The notes under the pieces were generated by a model. It was not told the origin of the DNA and searched no databases. It was given only the letters and a program-made list of their open reading frames with translations. The position numbers were made by a program, and so were the translations under genes. A stretch of 64,000 bases of DNA from Triangularia verruculosa (taxonomy: Eukaryota > Ascomycota > Sordariomycetes > Sordariales > Podosporaceae), in assembly GCA_033296885.1 (NCBI GenBank), contig MU863908.1, forward strand, positions 1-64,000, in the 5' to 3' direction. How positions within the stretch are numbered: position 1 is the first letter of the stretch; each line of letters opens with the position of its first letter. This document shows positions 29,797 through 41,101 of the stretch, piece by piece.

Positions 29797-32088
29797 ATGC
29801 AGCGTGGAAACCGACCTCCTCGTGGCCGACCCGGCCCAAGCACCCAAGATGCTCCCGTGTTGTTACAAGACCTTGCACCTCGTGCTTCAACTTCCAATAC
29901 CGGTGGGCATGATACTGTGAATGACCAAAGACGACAGGAAGCCATATCGCAGACAACCGCCGCCAACTCAGGGCTATCGCCAGCTGCACCGCCCGGCGAC
30001 ACCCATGTAATGAACGACACCCAAAATGCTCCATCAACGCCAGCTCAGCACACGGTAAATTCTTCTTCCCAGCTCGCCAACCTCTCAACCGCGGAAACCG
30101 TAGAAAACTCACCAACGTCCACGGCACCCCAACAGCACATATCCAACATCTCGACAGTGGCCGCCGTGCCAAGCAACAATCCAACCCTCTCATCACGGAT
30201 CAAAAAAATTGTCTCCCGCATCTCCCTGCCGCCCGCATCTCCTGTCATCAAACGTCTCCGTCGACACCTTAAAGTCCCCACCATTCTTCTCATCACGCTC
30301 CTCCTCTTCATCTTCGTCACTCTCATATCCTGGCAAGCCCACAACCTTGACTGGCCCTTGGCTAGAATCCCGATACCTTCTGGAATTCTCTTATTGACCG
30401 TCGTAGCCAAGTTCACCGACTGGGCCTTGGCGGGTGTGACTGATGATGCATGGGAGAGACTACAATGGGGTCCCCTACTACGAGGAAAGGGAAACCTGTT
30501 GACCTTCCTTGTCATGAGCTCTGGCTTCGGGGCGTGGTGTACAGTCCTGTTTGCTTCAAGAGTACAGCCCGGTGAAGAGACAACATTAACCCGCATCCGG
30601 AGATTGGCCAAACAGAAATGGAAATGGAAGATAACTTTCAGCGCAAGGTTCTGGAGCTTCGCCAGGATCTTCTTCTGGCTCTTTGTCCAATTTCCAGGGC
30701 TGATCCTCATGGCCATGATCGAAAACAAGGATTCCTTCCGACCAAGCGGCTGGGTGGACGTAACAGGCGGGTTGGGGGTGTTCAACATCAGTTTGGGATG
30801 GCTGCAACCTGCTGACCCTGTTCAGTACCGCCACGTCTTCTCCATCCTGCAAGATCCGGCTATGACTGTGTTGACTGAGCCGATAAGCGAGCGCTGCGGT
30901 CAGGAAAAGACTTGTGAATCGTACTTGTTTTCGGGAGGGTTGGAGCTGTTACAGCCGTGGCCGAATGCGCCAAGACAAATGACGATTGAGCATGCGTATA
31001 TGGTGAGGAATATGCCGTCGTATCAGATTGATGCGTGGGAGACGTCTTTCAATACGTCTCTACCATATGGCGAGTGGGATGAGGAGCAGTGTCGGGTGTT
31101 TGCGATTGGTAGTGATCGGTATGGCGCAAGTGACGCGCTTCAAGTCTGTGCCAATAGGGACGGGGAAGAAGGTCGTTTGCTGGCCGGTGAGTTTGGCGAT
31201 GCTTCAAGTTGCTATGACGAGATGGATCGCTGACAACTGTCGTCTGTAGGCATCCGCGCATGCGGTTTCCAAGCCCTCGATGAAAGCGGAAACTGCACGC
31301 TTGAGGTCAAATACCCCGGTTGGAATTCATTTCCAGCCTTCACCTCCACCCTGGAGTTCTACCGCGTGACTGCAGACCTCGCCTTTGACCGGCACACGAG
31401 GAGCATCCTGGAGTTGTCAGACAAACAATTTCATGTCCAGCATAATGTTGACCCAGAAGATTTTCTGAACGCATTTGACTTCCTCCTATGTCCTTTCATC
31501 AAGCCAAACACAACACAAACAAGCCGATGGTGCATCAATGGAGGAGTGAACTACATGCTGACAAATGCCATCTACATCCGACTAATACATGCGTACAGCG
31601 AGGTGGCATTCGATAATGTCGACGCGGTCAATATCCTCCGCAACTTGTTTGCGACGGCGCTGTATCTTTTCAACCCGGTATATTGGAGGACCATCATGGA
31701 CGGGTCGACGCCAATCAGGCCGAATGAAACGACATCAGGTCTTCCAGCAGAAAACACCTTTCGAGGGTCTCCGGCTATTCAGGCCAGCTACGTTGCCCCT
31801 GCTACCTGGACTGTAGTTGCATTCATCGTCTCGGCTGTCTTTTTGATTACGGCAGCAGTATTTGCGATGGTTGTGTCTGCGGCATTCGCTGAAATGCCTG
31901 ATTTGAACAAGTTCCCGGTGCTGGACGGGACGAAGGTTGTTGTTGTTGATCCTACAACTGGTGGGGAGACGTTCTTTGGGAATGAAATCTGTCAGAAGAA
32001 GACAAGCGAGGAGGTCATCTATGCCGCGAGACAGACCACGGTGCACCTCACGCAGAGAGAAGATAGATCCGAAATTGCCCTCGTTTAG
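29797..32088 (+). CDS. large fungal membrane protein of unknown function
   Basis: Exons 29797-31186 and 31250-32088 (63-bp intron, phase-closed) give 742 aa. A polar, Ser/Thr/Asn-rich N-terminal tail of about 150 residues precedes hydrophobic helices at about 155-176, 196-213, 235-255 and 288-308. A region of about 330 residues with cysteines and N-x-S/T sites follows (probably extracytoplasmic), then a membrane segment at about 645-676 and a charged tail of about 65 residues. No domain recognised. The topology recalls the gene at 14959, though I see no clear sequence similarity. The ATG at 29797 is the first in frame. Confidence 0.8.
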
Positions 32089-32561
32089 CAGGGGCGCGTT
32101 CGTGACACATCGAGGGTCGATCAAGGCCTCAAGACAAAAGACAGGCACTACCTACTTTCAAGGGCGTGAGATGGCTCGTGGCACGCTCCTGAAGATCACG
32201 GATGTTCTGTAGGTAAGACAGGTATTATGTAAACCTTGTTTAGCTGCCTATCAAAAAGCAGGGACCTGATACAAAGTGAGGACGTGGCTGAGTCAGGGAA
32301 GGTAGGTAGGTTTATACTCCGTCTCCTTTGGGCATCACTCAGTAAATCCAAGGCCGCGGTCCTGTTCCGTCATTTTTTGATGCGATTAACCCGGTCTTTG
32401 GTACTAAAATCACAATAAGGGATAAATAGCAAGTTGAATTATCATCCAGCCAAAGCATCCAGGTAATCTAGGTAGGTAAGGCAGGTAACTTAGGATCCCA
32501 TTATACCTGCTCCACCCGGCTACTTGCGTTATGCGACGTCCTCCATACCTCTACATCGGAG
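32089..32561. other. convergent intergenic region with TAGGTAGGT patches
   Basis: AAGGTAGGTAGG near 32299 and CTAGGTAGGTAAGGCAGGTAAC near 32468. No gene seen. Confidence 0.5.
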
Positions 32562-33112
32562 TCAAAGTCCGGCCCCAGCATACCCAGGCCCACACGGTGA
32601 CTGATTCAGAAAGAAATCCGGTCGATCGGGAGATATGTCCGCGGGGTTTACCGACATGACCATGGTTTGCTCATCAACAAACCAGTCGGCCGGGTCCTCG
32701 TGGAAGTTCTCATGCAGGAACACGGCATGCAGGCGTTGGTTAGCCTTCACCACTTCAATTTTCGCATCATGCAGTTCCCGCCGAAGTTGGGCAATGACCA
32801 TGATGAGAGCCTTCATTCGGTCTTGGGCTTGCTTGATGAATGCGGGTACCCTCTTTTCGAAGTCACCCGCGAGATCATATGTTGTGGTGTAGGCGTTGCG
32901 AATGCCGTCAGTGTAGTTGAGTTCCTTCGACACCTCGCCGGGCTTCACCTTTGCGTAACCTCCGGTCGGTCGCTCATAGTGGACTATTGAGCGGCCGTTT
33001 TGGGGACTGCTAGGACCAGTGCCAGTCCGCAACATCTGCTGAATTGCAGTAAATTAGAAATGTGTGACGTTCGGCTATGCGCGTGCTCAGGTTTTACCAG
33101 TGGGGCATCCAT
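32562..33112 (-). CDS. hypothetical fungal protein, helical
   Basis: Main exon 32562-33038 encodes about 158 aa with a long helix-prone segment (K-R-V-P-A-F-I-K-Q-A-Q-D-R-M-K-A-L onward). A short first exon 33098-33112 (ATG GAT GCC CCA CTG) joins through a 59-bp intron to give 163 aa. Without it the gene would start at 33035. The sequence just upstream of 33112 is also open in another frame, so the 5' end is uncertain. No domain recognised. Confidence 0.55.
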
Positions 33113-35282
33113 GGCAATAGCGGTATCACTGACGTTAAGCTTGGAATCAGGTACCGGGGATTGTTTGAGTTGCGGTCAGAAGTCGATGTAGTGACACCTG
33201 AAGCAGGCAAGTTGTTGCCGTTTGTTATTTCGGGGAGGTTGTTGAAGATACCGATGTGGCGGTTGGGTTGAGCCTTTTGAGGAGATTCCCACAGGCATCT
33301 GATTTATAGTCTTGCGTGGGCACCTTTACCAAAAGAGATGCATGCGAGAAGACGGTCCGTTCAGCTTCGGGGACCCAGTCCTCACAACAGCGCCTAAATT
33401 ACCTTACGTACCACATCTTGTCTCACATCTTCACCTCGCTCTTCAACTGTCATCTATGCATGATCCATCCTCCTCCAAGAAGCACATGGTTACTTCATCG
33501 CAGCCCAACGATAAAGCTTTGGGATACCCTTGATGGGAACGTCTGGTGTGGACATATCAGCTCGTGGCTCGTGGGACACTTCCAAATCAGCAGAAGGGAG
33601 GAAACAAGATAATTGTGGACTTTCGTTGATTCAATGGCTAGCATCCAAGACTCGGGTGTTTTTCTCGGCCTAGCCCATTCCCTGACCTAACCTTGAGCAA
33701 ATGATTTGACTTGGCGAAGACTGTTGCGCCCTCATGGACTGCACTTCTTCGAATGACTACCTGACAAATACGCCTGCACGCCGCTAATGGCGTGGGAATA
33801 GACACAACAACATTAACAACATTAACAAGGACACCTCTATACCAATCAACACAGCATCTGCGTTTGCTGCGGGTCTGGCCCTAGGCCGCCTTACCTTGAA
33901 GCTGAGCAGGGTTTCATTTAGGTAGCTAGTTACCTCCTAGGTAGTGTTTGGCTCCAAATGGTACTTTTCTCCTGTTCAATACACATCGCTCCCATCCCGT
34001 CAGCATGCTAAGTGGAACTTCGTACAGGCATGTCTGTCATGGCAGCTACACATTGGTGTACAACGCTGGCCAGAAGCTAGGCCACACGCAGAGCCCGCGA
34101 TCACGAGAACAGATTACCTAGCTGCCACCTCAGCAACGATGACAGTTCGCACAGCAGAGGCCATTTCACAGAGAGATCACCTACAGCAGCGTTGAAAACT
34201 TGACTTGATACAACAAAACAGCAGAACTCGTTTTGCAGGTTGCTATGCGGGAAAATCACCGTCTGTGTCGTTCTAGCTTATGATCCCAAGGGAATATTAT
34301 TCCGGAAACCCGTTGGGTCAGCAATGGTGTTTGGCATCAATCCTGAAGAATCATAAATTTTATCGGCGCAGTGGACAGAAAATTGACCAACCCAGTCATG
34401 AGGAGACGTCTGGTCCTTCCAGCTCAAATGTCGGGGGCTTGGCGTTTGGCATTTCTACAGCCATCATAGGTAGGCCACGCTGGCGCGTGTGCTTGGGAAA
34501 TTCGCTTCGCCAGGAAGATTTCCCCAAGTCTTGGCCGCGTGGCGGAGACGCAGACGGGGGACATGGTTATGGTGCTGGGTCACGGTGATGCCCGGGTGGG
34601 GGGGGACGCCCAAAGCAAAATATGCATGAAGAAGAGCCATGGCAGTGACAGCAAGACGGACAACATCGACGTGGAAGGCTCAGAGGTGTTGCTCTTCGAA
34701 AGGCCAGGTGTGGTAATGCGCAAGGTGGTGATGCCAGTGGTGGAAGTGCGCGGGGAGGGGATGCATTTCGTGGTGATGCTATGGCTACCCCAACAGTAGT
34801 TTGCACGATAGTTGCACAGAATGAGGGTCTCGTGCATGTAATTAGAAACGTGCTTTCTCATTGGTCAACTATTTGTGAGGGGGTAGGACTGCAGGGCACC
34901 GTTGGGATCCATGGAAGTAACTCTGGAAGAGTTGGAATTCAGGAGAGGCTGATTGGGCTGGGAGATCTTGGGCTGGAATTCTTGGACCGACTTTGTCTGT
35001 GGCCAACGACATCGTCTTTATTGTACGGGAAAAGGTGGGGTTGTTTTATTTGGATCAATGCTGAAGTTGAAGATGGAATCGATGGGTAGATACGGTACTC
35101 TCTATCAGCTCTGTTGATATGGCCAGTGCGTTGGGCTTGCGCATCAAAACGTACGCGATTAAGTCTTCCAGAAGAGCATGCAAGTAATCAGGCCACATCC
35201 CTCCCATGCTGCTTACCCAGTCTTCAGCAATCTTTGTCTAAAGAAATAAACAGCACCCGAAGGCTTCATCCTGGACCGATGA
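33113..35282. other. long gene-poor interval
   Basis: About 2.2 kb. Frames at 34280-34588, 34539-34799, 34567-34806 (-) and 34781-35089 overlap one another in different frames and show no motif or signal peptide. No tRNA or repeat recognised beyond AGGTAGCTAG/CCTAGGTAG patches near 33920-33945. Confidence 0.4.
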
Positions 35283-35896
35283 TCACTCCTTCCCAGCTTT
35301 GCCCCCTTGGCCTGCCAAAGCCTGAACCACAGCCTGTAGGGCTGCCCGGTCGGCACCCCGTACCCTCTCAACTAAGCCATCACCAGTCAAGGGAACCGAT
35401 GGGCGAGCTCCAAGGCCCTCAACCGCTACGCCCGTGGGTGCACCGTTTCGGAAGAACAGGAAGGTCGGCATCGCAGAGACGCCATACCGTGAGGCAATGT
35501 TATCGACGTGGTCGACATTCACCTTGGCGAAGGCAAGATGGCCGTCTGAAGAGTGTTCATCGGCTAGCTTGGAAAATTCCGGTGCAATGGCGCGACAGGG
35601 TGGACACCAGTCTGCGTAGAAGTCTACTACCACGTGAGTGGTGGAGGACAGAAGGGCGTCAAACTCGGCGGCATTAGCGACTTTGTAAACCTTGCCCGAG
35701 GTTTCTGGGATAGGCGAGCTGCTTGCAAAAACTTGCTTCAAGAGCTAAACAGGTGATGTAAGTAGAGAAGCATACGAAGACGTTTTAACGCAATGGCATG
35801 GGATAGGTAGGTAGGTAACTCGGGATGTGGGGATGGACGTACCCTGAATATCATGAAAATTGCAAATAGCCACAAGAGATAGGTTGTGGTCTCCAT
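35283..35896 (-). CDS. membrane-anchored thioredoxin-fold protein
   Basis: Exons 35843-35896 and 35283-35744 (98-bp intron) give 171 aa. The larger frame has no ATG of its own ahead of the domain. The first exon supplies one, and it encodes M-E-T-T-T-Y followed by a hydrophobic run (L-L-W-L-F-A-I-F-M-I-F), a membrane anchor or uncleaved signal. The thioredoxin domain follows: V-V-V-D-F-Y-A-D-W-C-P-P-C (active-site Trp at residue 64), K-V-N-V-D, and the cis-Pro loop S-A-M-P-T-F. The C-x-x-C dithiol reduces or forms disulfides. W-C-P-P-C differs from the classical W-C-G-P-C. A Gly/Ala/Lys-rich tail ends the protein. The anchor predicts a membrane-facing location (ER or mitochondrion), not confirmed. 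Confidence 0.85.
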
Positions 35897-36315
35897 ACTG
35901 TAGCTGGGGTCGCAGCGTGCGCCGATAGAGATGTGTTGTGGTTGAAATGAGCGCTTGAAGAGTTGCGTCTAAAATGAAGAGAGAGTAGCGTGGCGGCGAC
36001 CGAGGACTTGGGTAACTAAGATGGCTGATGGACGTTTCAGGTTGTGAATACCTGCTCATAGATGCAGGTGGGTTGCAATTAGTGGGTTGCTGTGTTTTGG
36101 GTAACTCGAGTCTTTTCTCCTTGATCAATCGGGCGGGGAAGTCCAATGTTGAGGCATTGCGGGTTAGGGTTATCAACGACAGTGTCCACCACAGTGTTTC
36201 TACGCTCCGCACAGTCCTCTGCATGCTTAATCCGACGTCATTCCAAGTTCGTCTGATGCTCGGCAAAGTCGCCGCAGGTACCACGACGTCCAAGCCCATC
36301 CAAGCCACAGCCAAC
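35897..36315. other. divergent promoter region of thioredoxin and Nudix genes
   Basis: About 420 bp between divergent starts. No TATA-like box or other element recognised. Confidence 0.5.
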
Positions 36316-37177
36316 ATGTCTTCCTCAACAGACCCATCGGCTGTGAGAATCGTTTCAGTGAAGCCACTGGTAAATATAAACTTCCCTTCCATCTTATTTA
36401 TACCGTACAGCTAACAGCATCCCCAGGAAAACAAAGATGCCCACTGGCTGAACTTAGTCCAGTGAGCCACTCACACCGCTCTCATCCAAACCCATAGTAA
36501 CTCGGACACAGAATAGAGTACCTCACCCCCGACGGCAAAACCCGCAAATGGGAAGCCATCCACCGCACCACCACACCCAAGTCAAGCCCAGGGGGCGTTG
36601 ACTCGGTGCACATCATTGCCGTCCGGTCTTCCTCGTCTGACCCAACCAAGAAGGAAATCTTGCTGGAAAAACAGTTCCGCCCTCCAGCAGGAAAAGTCTG
36701 CATTGAGTTCCCTGCCGGGTTGGTCGATCCGAATGAAAGTATCGAGACGTGTGCGCTGAGGGAACTGAGAGAAGAGACGGGGTATGTGGGCGAGGTGGTA
36801 GGGAAGGTGGGTGGGAGTATGGTGATGTTTGGCTGTGAGTCTCTTTATCCGGATGTATCTTTGACTGGTGCTGACTCTCTGCAGCACCTGCTTCTTCAGC
36901 GTACGTGCAGTTTTTGAAATGCTAAAGGACGAAGTGCTGACAAGAGAACAGTGCCAAGACCGTCTTCATCCACGCCACCATCGACACCGGCAGGCCCGAA
37001 AACCAAACCCCGGTTGCGGAGCTGGAAGATGGCGAGTTCATCGAGCCATTCTGGATCCCACTTGCCAGCCTGCACGTTGAAATCAGAAAATTGGCTGAGG
37101 AAGGGTTTGCTATTGACAGTAAAGTCGGTATCTATGCGGAGGGTTTGGAGATGGGACGCCTGTTTAACGATGCTTGA
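36316..37177 (+). CDS. YSA1: Nudix ADP-sugar (ADP-ribose) pyrophosphatase
   Basis: Five exons (36316-36369, 36427-36461, 36512-36834, 36885-36900, 36952-37177) close exactly to 217 aa. They include a 16-nt exon. The Nudix box is complete at about residues 98-120: G-x5-E-x7-R-E-L-R-E-E-T-G-Y, with the metal-binding glutamates. The preceding strand (I-L-L-E-K-Q-F-R-P-P) and the F-P-A-G-L-V segment match the YSA1/NUDT5 group, which hydrolyses ADP-ribose and other ADP-sugars to AMP and sugar phosphate in the cytosol. Length matches yeast Ysa1 (about 230 aa). It is convergent with the histidine phosphatase gene. Confidence 0.93.
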
Positions 37178-37245
37178 AAACTTCATCATGCATATAATAA
37201 AACATTTCCCCTTATCATCCCGGTTCTTCAATCAAATTCTCAAGC

Positions 37246-38026
37246 CTAATTCAAAGCCGGCTCCTCATCAGACAGCCCATCCCCCAACTCTACCGCCTCC
37301 TCGAAACTCCACCCCAACCCACCCTCCTTCACCGTCCAATCTCTCTCCTTAATCTTGACCAGTTCCCCCTCCTTTTCCTCGCTATCATCAACGAAATCAA
37401 AGACTCTGTAGTCGGCATTCATGTACCACCTCCCCGTAACACCTGCCCTCAAGAACCCCGAATGTGACACCACAATGATGGCATTTTCCTTTCTCCGTTT
37501 CAAATCCTTGAGAACCTCTTGCCCTCTGGCCATGATGGCTTGCTTGCTATTAAAATACTTCTTGCCGGCGGGGGACGTCTTGTCGGGGTAGACCGGGTCG
37601 ACAAGATCAAAGTTGACCTGAGGGAATTCAGATCTCAGGGCGGCGACGGGGCTGCCGGTGTCGCAGGGTTGGATTGAGTTTTCTTGCCAGCCGGCGTGAG
37701 CTTCCATTGGGATACCTAAGTCACCGAAGGCTAGGAGGGCAGTCTCGATTGTCCTCCGCATGGGGCTGACGATGATGAGACCGACTTCCAGTTCTGGGTT
37801 GGGGCCGGTGATTCTGGGGACGAGGTTCTCTTTCAGGGAGTTGCATTGAGCGCGGCCCAGGACAGAGAGTTCGGGGTCAGGGATAGTGTAGTCCTGTATT
37901 TCTGGAAGGGTATGTTAGCTGTATTGTTCAATAAAAAAGACAAAAGGAGTTCTGTGAAGGGGGTGACTTATTATCAACATTGTGAAGTGCCTGAGCGTGG
38001 CGAACGAGGATTATGGTTGGTGACAT
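37246..38026 (-). CDS. histidine phosphatase (phosphoglycerate mutase-like) family protein
   Basis: A first exon from ATG 38026 encodes M-S-P-T-I-I-L-V-R-H-A-Q-A-L-H-N, the RHG-type catalytic motif (here R-H-A). The main exon (from about 37908 down to 37246) continues with D-Y-T-I-P-D-P-E-L-S-V-L-G-R-A-Q-C, V-S-P-M-R-R-T-I-E-T and V-V-S-H-S-G-F-L-R (second catalytic His). Relatives hydrolyse phosphate esters in the cytosol. The joining intron is unclear: the natural donor AA|GTCACC and acceptor CCAG do not close the phase, while GTTGAT with the acceptor ACAG before GAC TAC does. The protein is about 190 aa. A frameshift or minor exon cannot be excluded. Confidence 0.8.
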
Positions 38027-38444
38027 GCTGGGTGTAAGCTCAGGTTTGAGATCGTTTCAAGCAGGATTCGAAGGTTCCAGGCAAGGGAAATAGAAACAAA
38101 AGAGACTCGAGAGAAATGAAGGGATAGTAGCGAAAATAGTTGTCCAATGTTTGCGATGTATGTGTAACGTGAGACATCGGGACTTGTGAATCGTGAGTCA
38201 GGGGGGGAATATGAACACTGTGCTGGCAGCTGGCAGTCAGCCGAGTCCATACAGTGCGGGAGCATGCTGTCAAACGGAGCGCGCCAAGACATTCAGAGTG
38301 CGATTGACTTTCTTATCAATCGGGCGAGGTTTTGCCGGCGCATCACGTTCCCAGCCGCGACCATCAAGCCTTCAAGGTTCTCAGCAATTACTGGCGAAGT
38401 ATTTACATCAGCAACTCAATTGAGCAGACAACACCTCCTCCATC
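38027..38444. other. divergent intergenic region
   Basis: Upstream region of the histidine phosphatase (-) and the CTNNBL1 homologue (+). Nothing specific recognised. Confidence 0.5.
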
Positions 38445-40187
38445 ATGCCGAGCAAAAGGAAGCTGGACCTCCCTCCAGCCGAGATCTACAAATCAGCCAA
38501 ACTCGCCTCCAATGGCTCGCGACACGCTCACGTAGAAGAAAACGATGATCTCGAAGCTGGCCCAGCTCCCCCACCAGAAGACGACGACGGCGACTACGGC
38601 CCATCAGCGCCACCAGACGATGACGATGGCGACGATGAAGAAGGCCGTTTCTTTGGCGGCGGGATAACAGAAACAGAAAAAGAAGTCCTCGACTTCATGG
38701 ACTCGAATCAACAATCATCCGTCATCGACGCAGCCCCAGAAACAATCGATGCCTCCTGGCTCAAGAAAACCGCCTTATCTTTCGAGAAAAAAATCTCCCG
38801 CAACGCTGAGCTCCGCGCCAAATTTGAGTCTGAACCAAGCAAATTCATCGACTCAGAAGCCGACCTCGATTCCGCCATCAAGTCCCTCTCCATCCTCTCC
38901 GACCACCCAGACCTCTACCCAACCTTTGCCAAACTCGGCAGCGCCGCCAGCCTCGTCTCCCTGCTCGCCCACGAAAACACCGACGTCGCCATCGGCGCGG
39001 TAGAGATCCTCTCCGAGCTCACAGACCAAGACGTCTCCGCCTCAGAATCCGACTGGTCCTCCCTCGTCAACTCCTGCCTCGAAGCCGACCTCCTCGGCCT
39101 CCTAGTCTCCAACTTCTCCCGCCTCAACGAAACAAACGACTCCGACCGCGAAGGCGTCTACCACGCCCTCTCCCTCCTCGAAAACCTCTGCTCCTCCCCC
39201 CCCACCTGCGACAAAATCGGCGCCGACAACTCCCTCATCCAATACCTCCTCACCCGCATCTCTCTCCCCGAACCCCAAATATCCCAAAATAAACAATACT
39301 CCGCCGAGATCCTCGCCATTCTAGTATCTTCCTCCTTCCTCAATCGAAAACAACTCATCTCCCTCAACGCAATCGATACCCTCCTCCAGCAAATCGCCCC
39401 CTACCGCAAGCGCGACCCAGATAAAACCTCCTCCGCATTCGAACCAGAATTCGTCAGAAACAGCTTCGAATGCCTCTCCAGCCTCGTCGCCTCCCCAGAC
39501 GGAAAAACAGCGTTTGTCGAGGCAGAAGGCGTGGAGCTCTGCCTCATCATGCTGAAATCTGGCGGGGCAAAGATCATCAAACCCTCTTCCCTCCGCCTGC
39601 TCGATCACGCATGTTCCTTCTCCCCGGAAATCGCAGCTAAAATCGTCACGGAGGGCGGGTTGAAGACGTTGTTCACGATGTTTATGAAGAACAAGACGGC
39701 TATCGGATCCACGACGGAGCATCTCGTTGGGGTGTTCAGTTCTATGCTGAGGTTCCTACCAGGGGAGTCAGCAGAGCGGATCCGGACGCTGGCGAAGTTT
39801 GTGGAGAAGGAATATGAGAAGCTGGGGAAGTTGGTGCTGTTGAGGAGGGAGTATGCTGCTAGGTTGGAGGTTATCGACCGGTCTGTTGCTGAGGAACGAC
39901 AGGGATTGGATAAGGAGGAACGGGAGGAGAGGGAGGATGAGTTTTTCTCGAGGAGGTTGGATGCGGGGTTGTTTTGCCTGCAGAGTATTGATGTGGTGCT
40001 GGCGTGGCTGGTTGCTGAGGATGATGGTGCGCGAAGAAAAATCAAGGAGTTGTTGGGGGATAGGGATGAGGATTTTGGGGTGCTGAAAGGGACGATAGAG
40101 GAGCAGATTGAGGGGGTGGATGAGCAAACGGAAGAGGGGAGGGAGACGAAGGAGATGCTGAGTACTTTGGCTAGGTTTTTGGTGTAG
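38445..40187 (+). CDS. CTNNBL1-like (beta-catenin-like 1) armadillo protein
   Basis: 580 aa, single exon. A basic start (M-P-S-K-R-K) is followed by an acidic Pro-rich segment, then the signature E-E-G-R-F-F-G-G-G-I-T-E-T-E-K-E-V-L (about 66-83). A long all-helical armadillo-like body follows (for example L-A-H-E-N-T-D-V-A-I-G-A-V-E-I-L-S-E-L-T-D-Q-D), and a charged helical tail with E-E-R-E-D-E-F. CTNNBL1 is a nuclear armadillo protein associated with the Prp19/CDC5L spliceosome complex. Length is close to the human protein (563 aa). The second half is noticeably less C-ending in codon use than the first. Confidence 0.92.
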   Translation: MPSKRKLDLPPAEIYKSAKLASNGSRHAHVEENDDLEAGPAPPPEDDDGDYGPSAPPDDDDGDDEEGRFFGGGITETEKEVLDFMDSNQQSSVIDAAPETIDASWLKKTALSFEKKISRNAELRAKFESEPSKFIDSEADLDSAIKSLSILSDHPDLYPTFAKLGSAASLVSLLAHENTDVAIGAVEILSELTDQDVSASESDWSSLVNSCLEADLLGLLVSNFSRLNETNDSDREGVYHALSLLENLCSSPPTCDKIGADNSLIQYLLTRISLPEPQISQNKQYSAEILAILVSSSFLNRKQLISLNAIDTLLQQIAPYRKRDPDKTSSAFEPEFVRNSFECLSSLVASPDGKTAFVEAEGVELCLIMLKSGGAKIIKPSSLRLLDHACSFSPEIAAKIVTEGGLKTLFTMFMKNKTAIGSTTEHLVGVFSSMLRFLPGESAERIRTLAKFVEKEYEKLGKLVLLRREYAARLEVIDRSVAEERQGLDKEEREEREDEFFSRRLDAGLFCLQSIDVVLAWLVAEDDGARRKIKELLGDRDEDFGVLKGTIEEQIEGVDEQTEEGRETKEMLSTLARFLV

Positions 40188-40432
40188 GGGGTAACGAGTA
40201 ATAGAAAATCATAGGATCACAAGACGGGAAGGACAGTGGGGAGGCTGTATAATAAACCGAGAATAATGTCATTGCCAGAAGTAGGTTGCCTGAGCCGAAA
40301 CAAAAGAAAACAAAAACAGGACTAGTGGGTATTACTCATACACTCCTCCCCCATCTATACCCTCGTTCCCTCTCGCCCACAAAGTAATATCTCCCACATC
40401 ACCTCCATTTCTCTTATTCCACCACCACCCCC

Positions 40433-41101
40433 TCACGCAACAATAGGCTCCGGCCTAGGATTGAACACGGCCTCGAGCAAGTCATTGATGACCTTGTCCT
40501 GGCTCTTCTTCCCCGCCTCCCTGATCTTGGCGATTTGGGCGTCGGCCTCCTTGTTGGCTTCGTCCTCGGCGGCCTTGTTGCCTTGAGTGTGCTAGTTTTC
40601 CCCCTTTCTGTCAGTACACAACACCACCCCGAGCTTTATTGGACATAAAGGAGGGACAGACCTCGGCCTCAAACTTCTTGTACTCCTCCTCCTTCTTGGC
40701 GCGGTAGGCTTCGATCTCCTTCTTGGCCTCGTCGCGGGCCTCGCGGACGCGCTTGGTGCGGTCTTTTTTGTTATTCGTCAGTGGTGGGGGTGGGTAGGGG
40801 AAGGGGGTGGGGAGAGGTACATTCGCGAGCTGTGGAACGAGGAATAGGTTAGCTGTTGCTCGGCGGGAGAGTAGAGGGGAGGAAGGGGAGGTATACCTTT
40901 TTGGACGATCTTTGATGCATCGCGCTCTGCCTTTAGGTTTGTTAGATTACCCGGCTAGAGGGGAATTGGTGGGAGGAGGGACGTACATCAAGCAGCGTCT
41001 GGATGCCGGCCGAGTTCTGGGCGGACTGGCGAGCGGTAGCATGTTAGCGATTGCGATAACGACAGCCGGAAGGGGAGTTGGGTTGTTGCGAGGCGCACCA
41101 T
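40433..41101 (-). CDS. VMA10: V-type proton ATPase subunit G
   Basis: Six coding exons (41099-41101, 40987-41025, 40897-40930, 40821-40829, 40662-40762, 40433-40591) total 345 nt, exactly 114 aa, the family length. The protein begins M-S-A-Q-N-S-A-G-I-Q-T-L-L-D-A-E-R-D-A, then K-I-V-Q-K-A-R-E-Y-R-T-K-R-V and the A-K-K-E-I-E-A-Y-R helix, ending N-P-R-P-E-P-I-V-A. Subunit G forms the peripheral stalk of the vacuolar proton pump together with subunit E and is one long coiled helix. The first coding exon is the ATG alone and the fourth is 9 nt long. None of this is visible as one frame. It diverges from PET117 with 436 bp between. Confidence 0.92.

Noticed and set aside
34280..35089. Several overlapping short frames
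   Set aside because: Mutually overlapping frames on both strands with biased low-complexity composition and no splice-consistent gene.
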